From Wolbachia endosymbiont (group B) of Hofmannophila pseudospretella (GTDB lineage: Bacteria > Pseudomonadota > Alphaproteobacteria > Rickettsiales > Anaplasmataceae), in contig NZ_OZ034788.1 of assembly GCF_964028515.1 (NCBI RefSeq), forward strand, positions 1,240,001 through 1,304,000: a stretch of 64,000 bases of DNA. Direction: 5' to 3'. Under the pieces are notes generated by a model. It was not told the origin of the DNA, did not search any database, and worked only from the letters and a program-made list of their open reading frames with translations. Of the stretch, positions 9,592 to 18,522 are shown one piece after another. The position numbers and the translations under genes were made by a program. Position 1 is the first letter of the stretch; each line of letters opens with the position of its first letter.

Positions 9592-9774
9592 CTCTGATAG
9601 AGACATTTTCCTGGTAGCACGTCTGCGTCACACGACTGTAGCTGCTAACCAGGTGACAACTTTCTCGTTATCTGAATATTTTCTTTCTTGTAATTCAGGC
9701 TCTTTTTTCTCAGTTCCAGCGTGTAGGGCTGGAACAACAATAAAGAACATATAAAGAATGGTTATGCAAGAAGT
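9592..9774. other. Spacer between convergent wspB and topA with hairpins
   Basis: An imperfect hairpin (CCTGGT...ACCAGG arms, about 9609-9654) and a perfect 8-bp stem GTTCCAGC/GCTGGAAC with a 7-base loop at 9713-9735 lie here. Neither stem has a following T-run on the strand that would need it, so intrinsic termination is only a guess. Confidence 0.4.
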
Positions 9775-12225
9775 CTACTTTTTATTCTTAATTAACTCTA
9801 AAGCCTTCTTCAGATCTATACTTTCAATATCTGCATTCTTGCCCAAAGCAACGTTTGTTTTACCGCATTTTATATAGAATCCGTACCTACCGTTGCAGAT
9901 AAAAACTTCTTTTCCCTTTTCATTAAAACCAAGAGATTTTAGCTCTTTGCGTGGGCTGCTCTCAATAATTTGTATAGCTTCGTTTAATTGTGTGTCTAAT
10001 ACCTCCTTAGAGCTTTTTTTAAGAGAAAAGTATCGATCATCATAGAGAATATAGTACCCAAATCGTCCAAGACCTATTTTTACTTCCTTTCCAGTTTCAG
10101 GGTGCTCTCCGATTATTTTCGGCAGGGAAAGTAATCGAGTGGCGGTATTTAGATCAATATCATTAACATTTATATCTTTTGGTACAGAAATCTTTTTTTT
10201 CTTTTCTGACTCACTATTAAACTCCAGATAAAGTCCAAAAGGACCTTTTTTGATCATTACCTCTTGGCCTGTCACATCATCTATACCCAAACTTTTTGGA
10301 TATTCTGAATTGTCATTACTGCCCGTAATTTCTTTTGTATGATTGCATGCAGGATAGTTAGAACATCCAAGAAACACACCGGCTTTTCCAAAATTTAATT
10401 TCAATATACCACCAGAGCAATTAGGACATTTTTTACCTATTTCTTCCTTTCCTTCCTCTGAGCAAAACCAATTGACTACCAAATCATGAATACCACTAAA
10501 AATCTCATCATGTGTCATTTGCTTAACAGAATTTACATGATTAAAAAATGGCACCCAAAAATAGCCTAGTTCTTTTTTCCAATCTGCACGTCCATTTGAG
10601 ATTGAATCAAGCCTTTCTTCCATTTGTGCTGTAAAGTCATACTCTACACAACGCTGAAAAAAAGTTTCCAAAAATATAGTCACGATCTTACCGCGGCTGC
10701 TTGGAATAAATCTTTTGTTATCCAATGAAACATATTCACGATCTTGTAATACCGAAATAATTGTTGCATAAGTTGATGGGCGACCTATACCGACTTCTTC
10801 CATTTTTTTTACTATACTCGCTTCACTATAACGAGGTGGCGGTTGAGTAAAGTGCTGTTTCGGATCAACAGAAATCAACTTGCACGCTTCCTCTTCCTTC
10901 ATGGCAGGTAGCAGGCCTTCATTTTCGGCTTCTATGTTATCTTGATAGACTTTATAAAAACCATCAAAGAATATACTTGATCCACTTGCTCGCAGAATCA
11001 CTTTCTGGTCAATAGAACTAATTCCAACTACCACTTGATCAAGAATCGCCGATTCCATTTGACTTGCAATGGTTCTTTTCCAGATTAAATCGTACAATTT
11101 AAATTGCTCTGGCGTTAAGTAATCCTTAATACTACCCGGCGTTCTATTAATATCAGTTGGACGAATTGCCTCATGTGCTTCCTGGGCATTTTTGACCTTT
11201 TTTACATACTTACGAGGAGACTGCGGTAAATATTTATCACCATATAATGACTTAATTGATCCCCTGATTGAGTTTATAGCCTCATCTGCAATATGAAACC
11301 CATCTGTACGCATGTAAGTTATCAACCCTACGGTTTCACCACCAATATTGATACCTTCATATAAATTTTGCGCTACTCGCATAACATTTTTCACATTAAA
11401 ATACAGTTTATTCACTGCATCTTGCTGAAGACTTGAGGTGATAAATGGAGGAAGCGGGTTTCTCTTAACTTGCTTGCGTTCTACTGTGCTTACAGCATAC
11501 TGCCTTGACTCGATCTCCCTGACTAAGTTCTTTGCCTCTTCTTCATTCTTAATATCAAATTTTTCTAGCTTTTTATTGTCATAGTGGCTTAGCATAGCAA
11601 AAAAAGCCTCATCTTTGCTATTTTGCATTTCTGCCTTTATGTTCCAATACTCCTGTGTTATAAACTTACTGATTTCATTTTCTCGTTCGCATATAAGCTT
11701 TAATGCAACAGACTGCACTCGCCCTGCAGATTTGCTTCCCGACAATTTTGTCCACAGCAGCGGTGATAAGCTAAATCCAACTAGATAATCCAAAGCTCTG
11801 CGTGCTTGCTGTGCACGCACTAAGTCCATATTAATTTCACGTGGATTTTTTATAGCTTCTTGCACTGCTCTTTTTGTTATTTCGTTAAAGACTACTCTAT
11901 GAATGTTGCTTTCATCATTGATTGCTTTTCTTTCCTTTAGTGCCTCTATCACATTCCAAGCTATTGCTTCTCCTTCTCTGTCTGGATCTGTTGCAAGGTA
12001 TATATCTGATGTTTTACTAGCTTCCTTGACTAACTCTTTTACATACTTTTCTGCTTTTTCAATAATCTCATACTTCATGGCAAAGTCATTATCAGGATCA
12101 ACAGAACCATTCTTCGCTGGTAGATCTCTGACGTGGCCAAAGGATGCAGCCACTTTGAATTCTTTACTCAAATATTTACCTATCGTCTTTGCCTTTGCTG
12201 GTGACTCAACTATCAATAATGCCAT
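9775..12225 (-). CDS. topA: DNA topoisomerase I
   Basis: This type IA topoisomerase relaxes negative supercoils. The 816-aa protein has an N-terminal Toprim domain (IVESPAKAKTIGKYL, then TDPDREGEAIAW), the catalytic tyrosine in GLITYMRTDG (about residue 304), and a CPNC...CSNYPAC zinc ribbon (about 597-625). Three C-terminal repeats follow, with GPFGLYLEF, GRFGYYILYDDRYFSL and GRYGFYIKCGKTNVALG. Everything needed for activity is present. ATG start. It stands alone, convergent with the vir operon. Confidence 0.97.
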   Translation of the reverse strand: MALLIVESPAKAKTIGKYLSKEFKVAASFGHVRDLPAKNGSVDPDNDFAMKYEIIEKAEKYVKELVKEASKTSDIYLATDPDREGEAIAWNVIEALKERKAINDESNIHRVVFNEITKRAVQEAIKNPREINMDLVRAQQARRALDYLVGFSLSPLLWTKLSGSKSAGRVQSVALKLICERENEISKFITQEYWNIKAEMQNSKDEAFFAMLSHYDNKKLEKFDIKNEEEAKNLVREIESRQYAVSTVERKQVKRNPLPPFITSSLQQDAVNKLYFNVKNVMRVAQNLYEGINIGGETVGLITYMRTDGFHIADEAINSIRGSIKSLYGDKYLPQSPRKYVKKVKNAQEAHEAIRPTDINRTPGSIKDYLTPEQFKLYDLIWKRTIASQMESAILDQVVVGISSIDQKVILRASGSSIFFDGFYKVYQDNIEAENEGLLPAMKEEEACKLISVDPKQHFTQPPPRYSEASIVKKMEEVGIGRPSTYATIISVLQDREYVSLDNKRFIPSSRGKIVTIFLETFFQRCVEYDFTAQMEERLDSISNGRADWKKELGYFWVPFFNHVNSVKQMTHDEIFSGIHDLVVNWFCSEEGKEEIGKKCPNCSGGILKLNFGKAGVFLGCSNYPACNHTKEITGSNDNSEYPKSLGIDDVTGQEVMIKKGPFGLYLEFNSESEKKKKISVPKDINVNDIDLNTATRLLSLPKIIGEHPETGKEVKIGLGRFGYYILYDDRYFSLKKSSKEVLDTQLNEAIQIIESSPRKELKSLGFNEKGKEVFICNGRYGFYIKCGKTNVALGKNADIESIDLKKALELIKNKK

Positions 12226-12961
12226 AATTATTAGTACTTAAAGGTAATATGTTGAAATATATAGAATAAAAAGTAAAAAAATATTTTAATGGTCTTTCCA
12301 ATTTTTCTAAGTAATTGTTTTAATGTTAGCAAAAAAACTAATGAAAGAGCCTACTTTACAAATTTTCCCAACTCCCTTACCATAAGGATAACGCTATACT
12401 ATTTATCTTCGTCTGTGCAGATTAAATGACAAAAGCATAACGCAGTTGTCGTCTTATTTTTAATTTTTTGCACTATGTGCATCTTATTTCTTTACAAAAC
12501 TTCCAGTTTTTTAACCATATAAGCTGAAACGGGCTGTTTAAGACAGGCCAATTTTCAGGAGTCACAACTAGCTAATAGGGGGTTTCTTTTGTCTTTTTTC
12601 TACTTGGTAAATTTCTTGATATTTGTAGCTAAAGTAATTTAAGAGAGGTGTCATCCCAGTGCTCCGACACTGGGATCCATTTTTCCATCATCAGAAACGT
12701 TGATTACTTTTATACTCGTAAATTTAACTGGATCCCAGTGTCGGAGCACTGGGATGACAAGAAAAGGAGTACTGGAATGATAAGAAGGACATTCCACCAT
12801 GTCATTCCAGCGCATGACCAGATTTTCTTATTTGATCCCAGACTGGCTGATTATGCAAGTTCCAATTTTAATAATATTTACATATAAGCCATACGCTTGA
12901 GTTGCAAAGTTCTAAAAAGCAGCCAAAATAAAAATAAGTAGACATTTATAAATTAAACTAA
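12226..12961. other. 736-bp spacer; no gene seen apart from palindromic repeats
   Basis: Bases 12226-12640 show no open frame with coding character and no RNA gene that I can recognise. The rest holds the palindromic element listed at 12650-12758 and further repeat fragments to about 12850. Promoters for topA (minus) and the MFS gene (plus) should lie at the two ends. Confidence 0.5.
12650..12758. repeat. Palindromic repeat element, 30-bp perfect arms
   Basis: The arms at 12650-12679 and 12729-12758 are perfect reverse complements, and each arm is itself a small hairpin (CCCAGTG/CACTGGG). The family core is GTCATYCCAGTG...CACTGGRATCCA. The same sequence recurs throughout the window, including inside genes. 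Confidence 0.9.
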
Positions 12962-14233
12962 GTGTACAATCAACAAACAAGAGTATTGATTGCAACAATA
13001 CTCTGTAGAATCGCAATATGGTATGACCATATGCTCTTTATTGATCTGGTTAATATAATTAGTAGAGAATTTTGTTATGCAAAAGATATCTACTACAGCA
13101 TATTGCAATTGTTTGGAATTGCAGGACTGGGTGCAATGGTAAGACCACTTGGTGCATCTGTATTTGGTCACATTGGTGATAGGTATGGAAGGAGAATGGC
13201 GTTAACGATTGCTATCTTGCTAATATCGATTCCTTCTAGTCTCGTTGCGTTTATTCCAAGTTATAGCAAAATAGGGATAACCTCTACTATGTTGCTTCTT
13301 ACAATCCATCTGATACAAGGGGTTGCACTTGGCGCTGAGCAAGGAGGTAGCTCTGTTTATCTCATAGAGCATTTACCTAATAAGAAAAAACTAGGAATGT
13401 TTTTTGGAATAATAAGTTTTGGTCGCTCCATTGGCATATTGCTCTCTGTGGTTGCAGTGATCATTTGTAAAAAAACCACTGATTTTAACGCTTGGGGTTG
13501 GAGGCTGCCGTTTATTTTTTCAGCCATTTTAGGATTAATAAGCGCATATAGTATATATACACTAGGAGAAACTCCAGTGTATGAAAAAAATCGAGAACAA
13601 AGAAATTCACCTAATTTACCAATAATAGAGCTTATAAAACGCTATAAGAGAGCCCTGATGCTTGCCATTTTAATATCTGTACCTGTTAATGTTGCTGTTG
13701 GATTTACCATATTTCTTAGAACAATTGCAAAAGAAATAGTGTCGGTTGAGACTTATGTCACAACGTATGTCAACGAAGTTGTACTCATTATAACCAGTAT
13801 ATTAATGCCGATATCTTCAATAGTGCTTGGAATTTTAGCTGATAAAACAGGAAGAGAACGTACTGCAATCTTATTTATAGTGATCACAACGGTAATATGT
13901 TGTCCTATGTTATCTATTGCATATTACTATAAAAGCTACCTCATAATTATGTTGAGTGTGATGGCTCTTTCTATAATCGAGAGGGGTATTAATCCTATAG
14001 GGATAGTTACTGCTGAGCTTTTTCCTACTAATGTTAGATTTAGTGGTGTTAGCTTATCACGCAACATCTCTTTTGCCTTGCATGGAGGATTTACTCCTAT
14101 GATATGCACTTGGTTTACTATAATGTTTCCTAAAATAGACTTTGCTGCTGGGCTTTATGTAATTTTTTGCTTATTAGTCAGCTTAGTAGCAATATTGCAA
14201 ATAAAACCACAAGATAAAAAGTGTGATTGGTAA
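12962..14233 (+). CDS. MFS transporter, proline/betaine (MHS) type
   Basis: The 423-aa protein is hydrophobic throughout with about 12 membrane segments. The loop 2-3 signature GHIGDRYGRRMAL marks the major facilitator superfamily, and GAEQGGSSVYLIEH resembles the metabolite:H+ symporter (ProP-like) subgroup. It would import an organic osmolyte or acid, but the substrate is not decided by sequence. The start is a GTG at 12962 with no strong ribosome site, so the exact N-terminus is uncertain. It is followed closely by radA. Confidence 0.85.
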   Translation: MYNQQTRVLIATILCRIAIWYDHMLFIDLVNIISREFCYAKDIYYSILQLFGIAGLGAMVRPLGASVFGHIGDRYGRRMALTIAILLISIPSSLVAFIPSYSKIGITSTMLLLTIHLIQGVALGAEQGGSSVYLIEHLPNKKKLGMFFGIISFGRSIGILLSVVAVIICKKTTDFNAWGWRLPFIFSAILGLISAYSIYTLGETPVYEKNREQRNSPNLPIIELIKRYKRALMLAILISVPVNVAVGFTIFLRTIAKEIVSVETYVTTYVNEVVLIITSILMPISSIVLGILADKTGRERTAILFIVITTVICCPMLSIAYYYKSYLIIMLSVMALSIIERGINPIGIVTAELFPTNVRFSGVSLSRNISFALHGGFTPMICTWFTIMFPKIDFAAGLYVIFCLLVSLVAILQIKPQDKKCDW

Positions 14234-14299
14234 TTTTCTCTATTTAAATTTATTTCACTTATTTAGCTAATTTTTATTACAATTATAATTTTGGCTTTT

Positions 14300-15643
14300 A
14301 TGAAAACTGCATACGTATGTCAATTCTGCGGTCATAGCACTGGAAGGTGGGTAGGAAGGTGTATTGCATGTGACAGTTGGGATACGGTTGTCGAAGAAAT
14401 AGTACTAAAAACAGAAACGAGAAGTACATCTGCACCAATTTCAATAAAAGCGTTATCAGATAGTGAAATTATTACCCCCGATCGTTTTTTAACAGGAATA
14501 GAAGAGTTAGATAGAGTTTTTGGTGGAGGTATCGTTCAAGGTGCTAGCATTTTAATTGGTGGTGAACCTGGAATTGGAAAATCTACTCTTTTGCTTAGGA
14601 TTGCAGCTAATGTTGTACAACTTTCCTCTTTTGAATGTCTTTATGTATCTGGCGAGGAATCTTTAGAGCAAGTGAGCCTCAGAGCAAAGCGTCTTAAGAT
14701 AAATGAACCTAAAATTAAGCTTTTATCTACAGTATCTTTAACTGATGTAGTAGCAACAATAAGGAAAAATAAAAGTATTAAGTTCTTGATAATTGATTCT
14801 ATACAAACTATGTATGATAGCAAAGTCACATCAGCACCAGGAACTGTAACTCAAGTCCGCACCTGCGCTCATGAATTGACTGTTCTTGCAAAGCAATATG
14901 GTGTTTCTCTCTTAATAGTTGGCCATATAACGAAAGATGGACAAATAGCGGGACCTAAAACCCTGGAGCATATGGTAGATACAGTACTATATTTTGAGGG
15001 TGAAAATAGTAATCAATATCGCATTTTACGTACTATTAAAAATAGATTTGGCCCTGCAAATGAAATTGGTGTTTTTGAGATGTCTAAAGCAGGACTCATG
15101 CCTGTTGATAATCCATCATCATTATTCTTGACCGTACATGATAGAGAAGTAGTTGGCAGCGCCGTATTTGCAGGAGTTGAAGGCTCAAGACCAATCTTAA
15201 TGGAAGTGCAAGCATTAATAGCAAGGACTAATATGGCAACTCCAAGAAGAGCAGTAGTTGGTTGGGATATTAATAGATTAGCTATGATCATCGCGGTTCT
15301 AAGTGCTCGTTGTAAAATGTTTTTGCATGATAAAGAAGTATACCTAAACATTGCGGGAGGACTCAAAATACAGGAACCATCAGCTGACCTTGCTGTTGCT
15401 GCTTCCCTTATTTCAAGTTTAGTAAATTTACCGCTACCAACTTCTTCAATAATCTGCGGTGAAGTTGCACTTTCAGGAGAAATTAGGAATGTTTCGCATG
15501 CTGATCTCAGGCTAAGGGAAGCACAAAAATTAGGATTCAAAAAAGCAATTATGCCTAAAAATGGCAATTATTCTTCTCATGATATTGAAATAATTAAGCT
15601 TGGTCATATAAAAGAGTTAAAAGAGGTCTTCAATCATAGTTAA
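14300..15643 (+). CDS. radA: DNA repair protein RadA (Sms)
   Basis: RadA processes recombination intermediates. From the ATG at 14300 the protein is 447 aa. It has an N-terminal C4 zinc finger (CQFCGHSTGRWVGRCIAC), a RecA-like ATPase with Walker A GGEPGIGKS, the RadA-specific KNRFG motif (in TIKNRFGPANEIGVFEM), and a C-terminal Lon-protease-like domain. An in-frame TTG at 14291 is less likely as the start. The last ~70 bp of the gene have a degenerate second copy at 16612-16673. Confidence 0.96.
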   Translation: MKTAYVCQFCGHSTGRWVGRCIACDSWDTVVEEIVLKTETRSTSAPISIKALSDSEIITPDRFLTGIEELDRVFGGGIVQGASILIGGEPGIGKSTLLLRIAANVVQLSSFECLYVSGEESLEQVSLRAKRLKINEPKIKLLSTVSLTDVVATIRKNKSIKFLIIDSIQTMYDSKVTSAPGTVTQVRTCAHELTVLAKQYGVSLLIVGHITKDGQIAGPKTLEHMVDTVLYFEGENSNQYRILRTIKNRFGPANEIGVFEMSKAGLMPVDNPSSLFLTVHDREVVGSAVFAGVEGSRPILMEVQALIARTNMATPRRAVVGWDINRLAMIIAVLSARCKMFLHDKEVYLNIAGGLKIQEPSADLAVAASLISSLVNLPLPTSSIICGEVALSGEIRNVSHADLRLREAQKLGFKKAIMPKNGNYSSHDIEIIKLGHIKELKEVFNHS

Positions 15644-15727
15644 ATATTATCTACATGAACATTTTGCTTGTGAGCAGGATGTCTTCCATAATGTCATTCA
15701 AGTAGCTGACATAGGCTTCTTTTTTTC

Positions 15728-15756
15728 TGGATTCCAGTGTCAAGCACTGGAATGAC
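15728..15756. repeat. Palindromic repeat, single arm
   Basis: CTGGATTCCAGTGTCAAGCA followed by CTGGAATGACA is the common arm of the dispersed palindromic family. A partial partner (TGTCATTCAAGTAGCTGACA) lies just upstream. Confidence 0.8.
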
Positions 15757-15803
15757 ACTATCATACCTGCTTGAAATATGGGTGTCATTCAAATTGTCCT
15801 CCG

Positions 15804-15897
15804 TTGTCATGCCAGTGCCCAGACACTGGCATCCAGTCTTTTCGTCATCAAAAACATTGTAAAGTGTTTAGCTGGATTCCAGTTTCACGCACTGACC
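15804..15897. repeat. Palindromic repeat element, diverged arms
   Basis: The left arm TGTCATGCCAGTGCCCAGAC... and the right arm CTGGATTCCAGTTTCACGCA are a two-armed copy with a ~40-bp spacer containing AAAAACATTGTAAAGTGTTT, similar to spacers of other copies. Confidence 0.75.
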
Positions 15898-15966
15898 ATT
15901 TGCTGTTTTTACTCATAACTACCTTGTCTGGACGAATACGAAAACAAGTAGCTAATTATCGCATAA

Positions 15967-15997
15967 AAAAAAGAAGATGTAGAATATCTTCTTTTTT
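15967..15997 (-). terminator. Rho-independent terminator hairpin (works in either direction)
   Basis: A perfect 12-bp stem AAAAAAGAAGAT / ATCTTCTTTTTT closes a 7-base loop and is followed on the minus strand by a T-run of eight. It lies just behind the small broken frame at 16018-16144, so it probably ended that transcript. Confidence 0.7.
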
Positions 15998-16017
15998 GTG
16001 ATTAAAGATACATTAAA

Positions 16018-16144
16018 TCTTGATTGTGTATTTCCTCTGCTATAAGCAATAATTTTTCGCTCTCATCATAGAGACTTTTTGCGCTAGCTGCTAATTTCTC
16101 ACTAATTTGTGGTAGACATTGTCATAATATACTCCTTAAATTTT
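16018..16144 (-). pseudogene. Broken small ORF of about 40 codons with intact ribosome site
   Basis: On the minus strand AAGGAG is followed by an ATG that gives only MTMSTTN and a stop. One base out of phase, the frame stays open for 39 codons with coding character (LPQISEKLAASAKSLYDESE..., a helix-like acidic peptide) and ends at TAA, followed by a terminator. A single small indel near the start would explain this. I do not recognise the protein. Confidence 0.4.
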
Positions 16145-16611
16145 TAAAATATATTTATGTTGGTATACAAGTATCAATATTACATTAATATAATAACTTT
16201 TTAGGCATGAGTGACAAGCTGAAGTGGTTTTTAATTACTCAAAAAACAGAAACGTTTCTATTTCCTACACTTTCTAAAACCATAGGTACCAGTTGGTTTT
16301 TAGCTAAAGTAAAGGTCAAGTATCTGGAATTCTGAACATAAAATCCTCCTGTGTAAAAAAGAGTTAGAAAAAAAATGCAGTGCACATACGACAGATATAC
16401 ACTGAAGAATACATTTTTTAATAAGTTTGATTAAAAAGTCTGCAGACTAAAGATAGATTTTGAGCTCTTAAAATATCTCTATTTGTAATTATAATGAGAT
16501 TGAAAATATGCGGAAGTGATTTTTATACGTTAGCTATCTATGACGATTCACCCAACCCAATAATCACTTGCAACCAGCGTCACATGCTGGAATGACAACA
16601 TCTAAAAACGG

Positions 16612-16673
16612 CTTCTCATGATAATTAAGCTTAGTCATATGAGAAAATTAAAGAGATCTTCAATCACATTTAA
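16612..16673 (+). repeat. Degenerate duplicate of the radA 3' end
   Basis: This ~60-bp stretch matches the last ~72 bp of radA (15572-15643) with an 8-bp gap and scattered changes; both share CTTCTCATGATA, ATTAAGCTT, GTCATAT and TCTTCAATCA. It overlaps the 3' end of ftsY on the other strand, whose last codons are built from it. Confidence 0.75.
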
Positions 16674-17571
16674 ACAGCGCTTCAGCAAACTCTTTGCCAG
16701 TAAATTCCCTCAGGTCTTCTATACTTTCACCAATTCCTATAGCGTGTAATTTCACCTTATAAGCTTCTGCAAGCCCAATCACTACTCCACCTTTTGCAGT
16801 ACCATCTAGCTTTGTTACAATTAACCCGGTAACACCAACCATTTTACTAAAGGCCTCTAATTGGCTATAAGCATTTTGACCGGTAGTTGCATCAAGAACT
16901 AAAATAACATCATGAGGAGCAGTATCATCCAATTTCTTTATTGTTCTATGTATTTTTGACAGCTCTTGCATGAGATTTACATTGTTTTGTAGCCTTCCTG
17001 CTGTATCAATCAAAACAACATCAACGCTATCTTTTATCGCTTGATTTACAGCTCTATATGCCACACTTGCAGAATCGCTACCGTGCTCTCCAGTGACAAT
17101 AGAGCAATCAGAACGTTCTGCCCAAATATTTAATTGCTCACTCGCAGCAGCTCTAAATGTATCGCATGCAACAAGCATAACGGATTTTCCCATCTCCTTA
17201 TATTTATATGCGAGCTTGCCTATGGTTGTGGTTTTTCCATTACCATTCACTCCGCACACCATTATTATGTGTGGTTTTTTATTCAAAATGAGCGGCTGCA
17301 CAACAGGGTTTAATATCGCTTCTATTTCGTTCATTAACTGCTGTGTGATAACGTTGTGCTCAACTTCTGATTCAAATTTGATACTTGCGAGCTTATCAAT
17401 AAGCAGTCTAGAAGTTTTATGACCTATATCCATGCTAATCAGCAGCTCTTCCAGCTCATCTAAAAGCGACTGATCTAGTTTTTTTTTACCAGAAAAAATA
17501 TTTTTTACTCCATCACTAAAACGAGAGGAGGTTTTTAATAGTCCTTGATAAAGATTACTGAATAAACTCAA
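16660..17571 (-). CDS. ftsY: Signal recognition particle receptor FtsY
   Basis: FtsY docks SRP-ribosome complexes at the membrane. The 303-aa protein is essentially the NG domain, with only a short N-terminal part. GTPase motifs are GVNGNGKTT (G1), DTFRAAASEQL, DTAGR (G3), TKLDGTAKGG (G4) and the C-terminal GIGES.EDLR.F region. The start is a TTG at 17571 supported by AAGGAG 7 bp upstream. The C-terminal codons run into a duplicated piece of radA sequence, so the last few residues may differ from those in relatives. Confidence 0.95.
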   Translation of the reverse strand: MSLFSNLYQGLLKTSSRFSDGVKNIFSGKKKLDQSLLDELEELLISMDIGHKTSRLLIDKLASIKFESEVEHNVITQQLMNEIEAILNPVVQPLILNKKPHIIMVCGVNGNGKTTTIGKLAYKYKEMGKSVMLVACDTFRAAASEQLNIWAERSDCSIVTGEHGSDSASVAYRAVNQAIKDSVDVVLIDTAGRLQNNVNLMQELSKIHRTIKKLDDTAPHDVILVLDATTGQNAYSQLEAFSKMVGVTGLIVTKLDGTAKGGVVIGLAEAYKVKLHAIGIGESIEDLREFTGKEFAEALFKCD

Positions 17572-17746
17572 GAAATACTCCTTCTAAAATTACCATATAA
17601 AGAATGACATGCACTATATGTATTTGTAAAGTAAATACACTTGTAACCATATATTTTGTGAGTAAAATGTACCGCTTGCTAGTGTATTTTACTTTAGTTT
17701 TTAACCTAAATATGTTATAATGTAAGTAATGGTTTACGGGTAATCT

Positions 17747-18130
17747 ATGAGTTATAATGAGAAAATTTTAGATCATTACGAAAATCCAAGGAATGTTGGT
17801 TCTCTGGATAAAAATGATCCAAATGTTGGTACTGGTCTAGTTGGTGCACCATCATGCGGAGATGTAATGAAACTGCAAATAAAGGTCAACGATAAAGGTG
17901 TTATTGAAGACGCAAAATTTAAAACTTTTGGTTGTGGTTCTGCTATAGCTTCAAGTTCTTTGCTTACAGAAATGATCAAAGGAAAAACTATTGAGGATGT
18001 AACAAAGATAAAGAATACTCAAATAGTAGAAGAATTGTCTTTGCCGCCAGTAAAGATACACTGTTCAGTACTTGCTGAGGATGCTATAAAAGCTGCTATT
18101 CATGATTATCAAAATAAACAAAAACATTGA
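17747..18130 (+). CDS. iscU: Iron-sulfur cluster scaffold IscU
   Basis: IscU holds nascent [2Fe-2S] clusters. The 127-aa protein has the three ligand cysteines in GAPSCGD, FGCGSAIASSS and KIHCSVLAEDA, and the LPPVK loop that HscA binds. It is the first gene of an iscU-iscA-hscB-hscA operon; the stop overlaps the upstream part of the iscA reading frame. Confidence 0.98.
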   Translation: MSYNEKILDHYENPRNVGSLDKNDPNVGTGLVGAPSCGDVMKLQIKVNDKGVIEDAKFKTFGCGSAIASSSLLTEMIKGKTIEDVTKIKNTQIVEELSLPPVKIHCSVLAEDAIKAAIHDYQNKQKH

Positions 18131-18135
18131 GGAAT

Positions 18136-18522
18136 ATGAGTGAATTTCAAGGAGTAAATTCTGTTAAAAAACCTATCACTCTAACTGCAAATGCAGTAGA
18201 GAGGGTAAGGTTTTTATTGGACAAAAAGAAGCATGCTAACCTTGAAGAAGCAATAGGAATAAGAGTTCTAATTAAGCAAAAAGGATGCTCTGGTTTAAAA
18301 TATGATATTGAATATGCATATGATGTTCGTCCTTTGGAGTCGGTAATTGAAGAAAGCTGCAGTGATGATCAAAAAGTCAAGGTGCTGATCGATCCAAAAT
18401 CTATCATGTTTATCCTTGGCTCTGAAATGGATTATGTAGAGGAAAAATTCTCATCAGGTTTTATTTTCAAAAATCCTAATGAGAAAGGAAAATGTGGTTG
18501 TGGAGAGAGTTTTCATGTCTAG
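18136..18522 (+). CDS. iscA: Iron-sulfur carrier IscA (HesB family)
   Basis: This A-type carrier has the three conserved cysteines in KQKGCSGLKY and the C-terminal GKCGCGESF. I chose the ATG at 18136, which is preceded by GAGGAA and gives 128 aa; an in-frame TTG at 18127 would overlap iscU. The 3' end overlaps the start of hscB by 8 bp, so translation is probably coupled. Confidence 0.95.
   Translation: MSEFQGVNSVKKPITLTANAVERVRFLLDKKKHANLEEAIGIRVLIKQKGCSGLKYDIEYAYDVRPLESVIEESCSDDQKVKVLIDPKSIMFILGSEMDYVEEKFSSGFIFKNPNEKGKCGCGESFHV

Larger units (their letters stand above)
15644..16659. other. 1-kb spacer between radA and ftsY, repeat-rich
   Basis: This stretch holds two palindromic elements (15728-15756 and 15804-15897), a strong hairpin (15967-15997), a broken small open frame (16018-16144) and a repeat fragment at about 16575-16600. 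It is flanked by direct copies of the radA 3' end. Bases 16150-16560 show nothing I can name. Confidence 0.5.

Noticed and set aside
9713..9735. Intrinsic terminator for wspB or topA
   Set aside because: The stem is perfect but neither direction has a T-run after it, so it is only noted as a hairpin.
12648..12887. 79-codon plus-strand frame
   Set aside because: It lies almost wholly in palindromic repeat sequence, has no ribosome site and resembles nothing but translations of the repeat.
15771..16001. 76-codon plus-strand frame
   Set aside because: It is formed by palindromic repeats and the terminator hairpin, with no coding signals.
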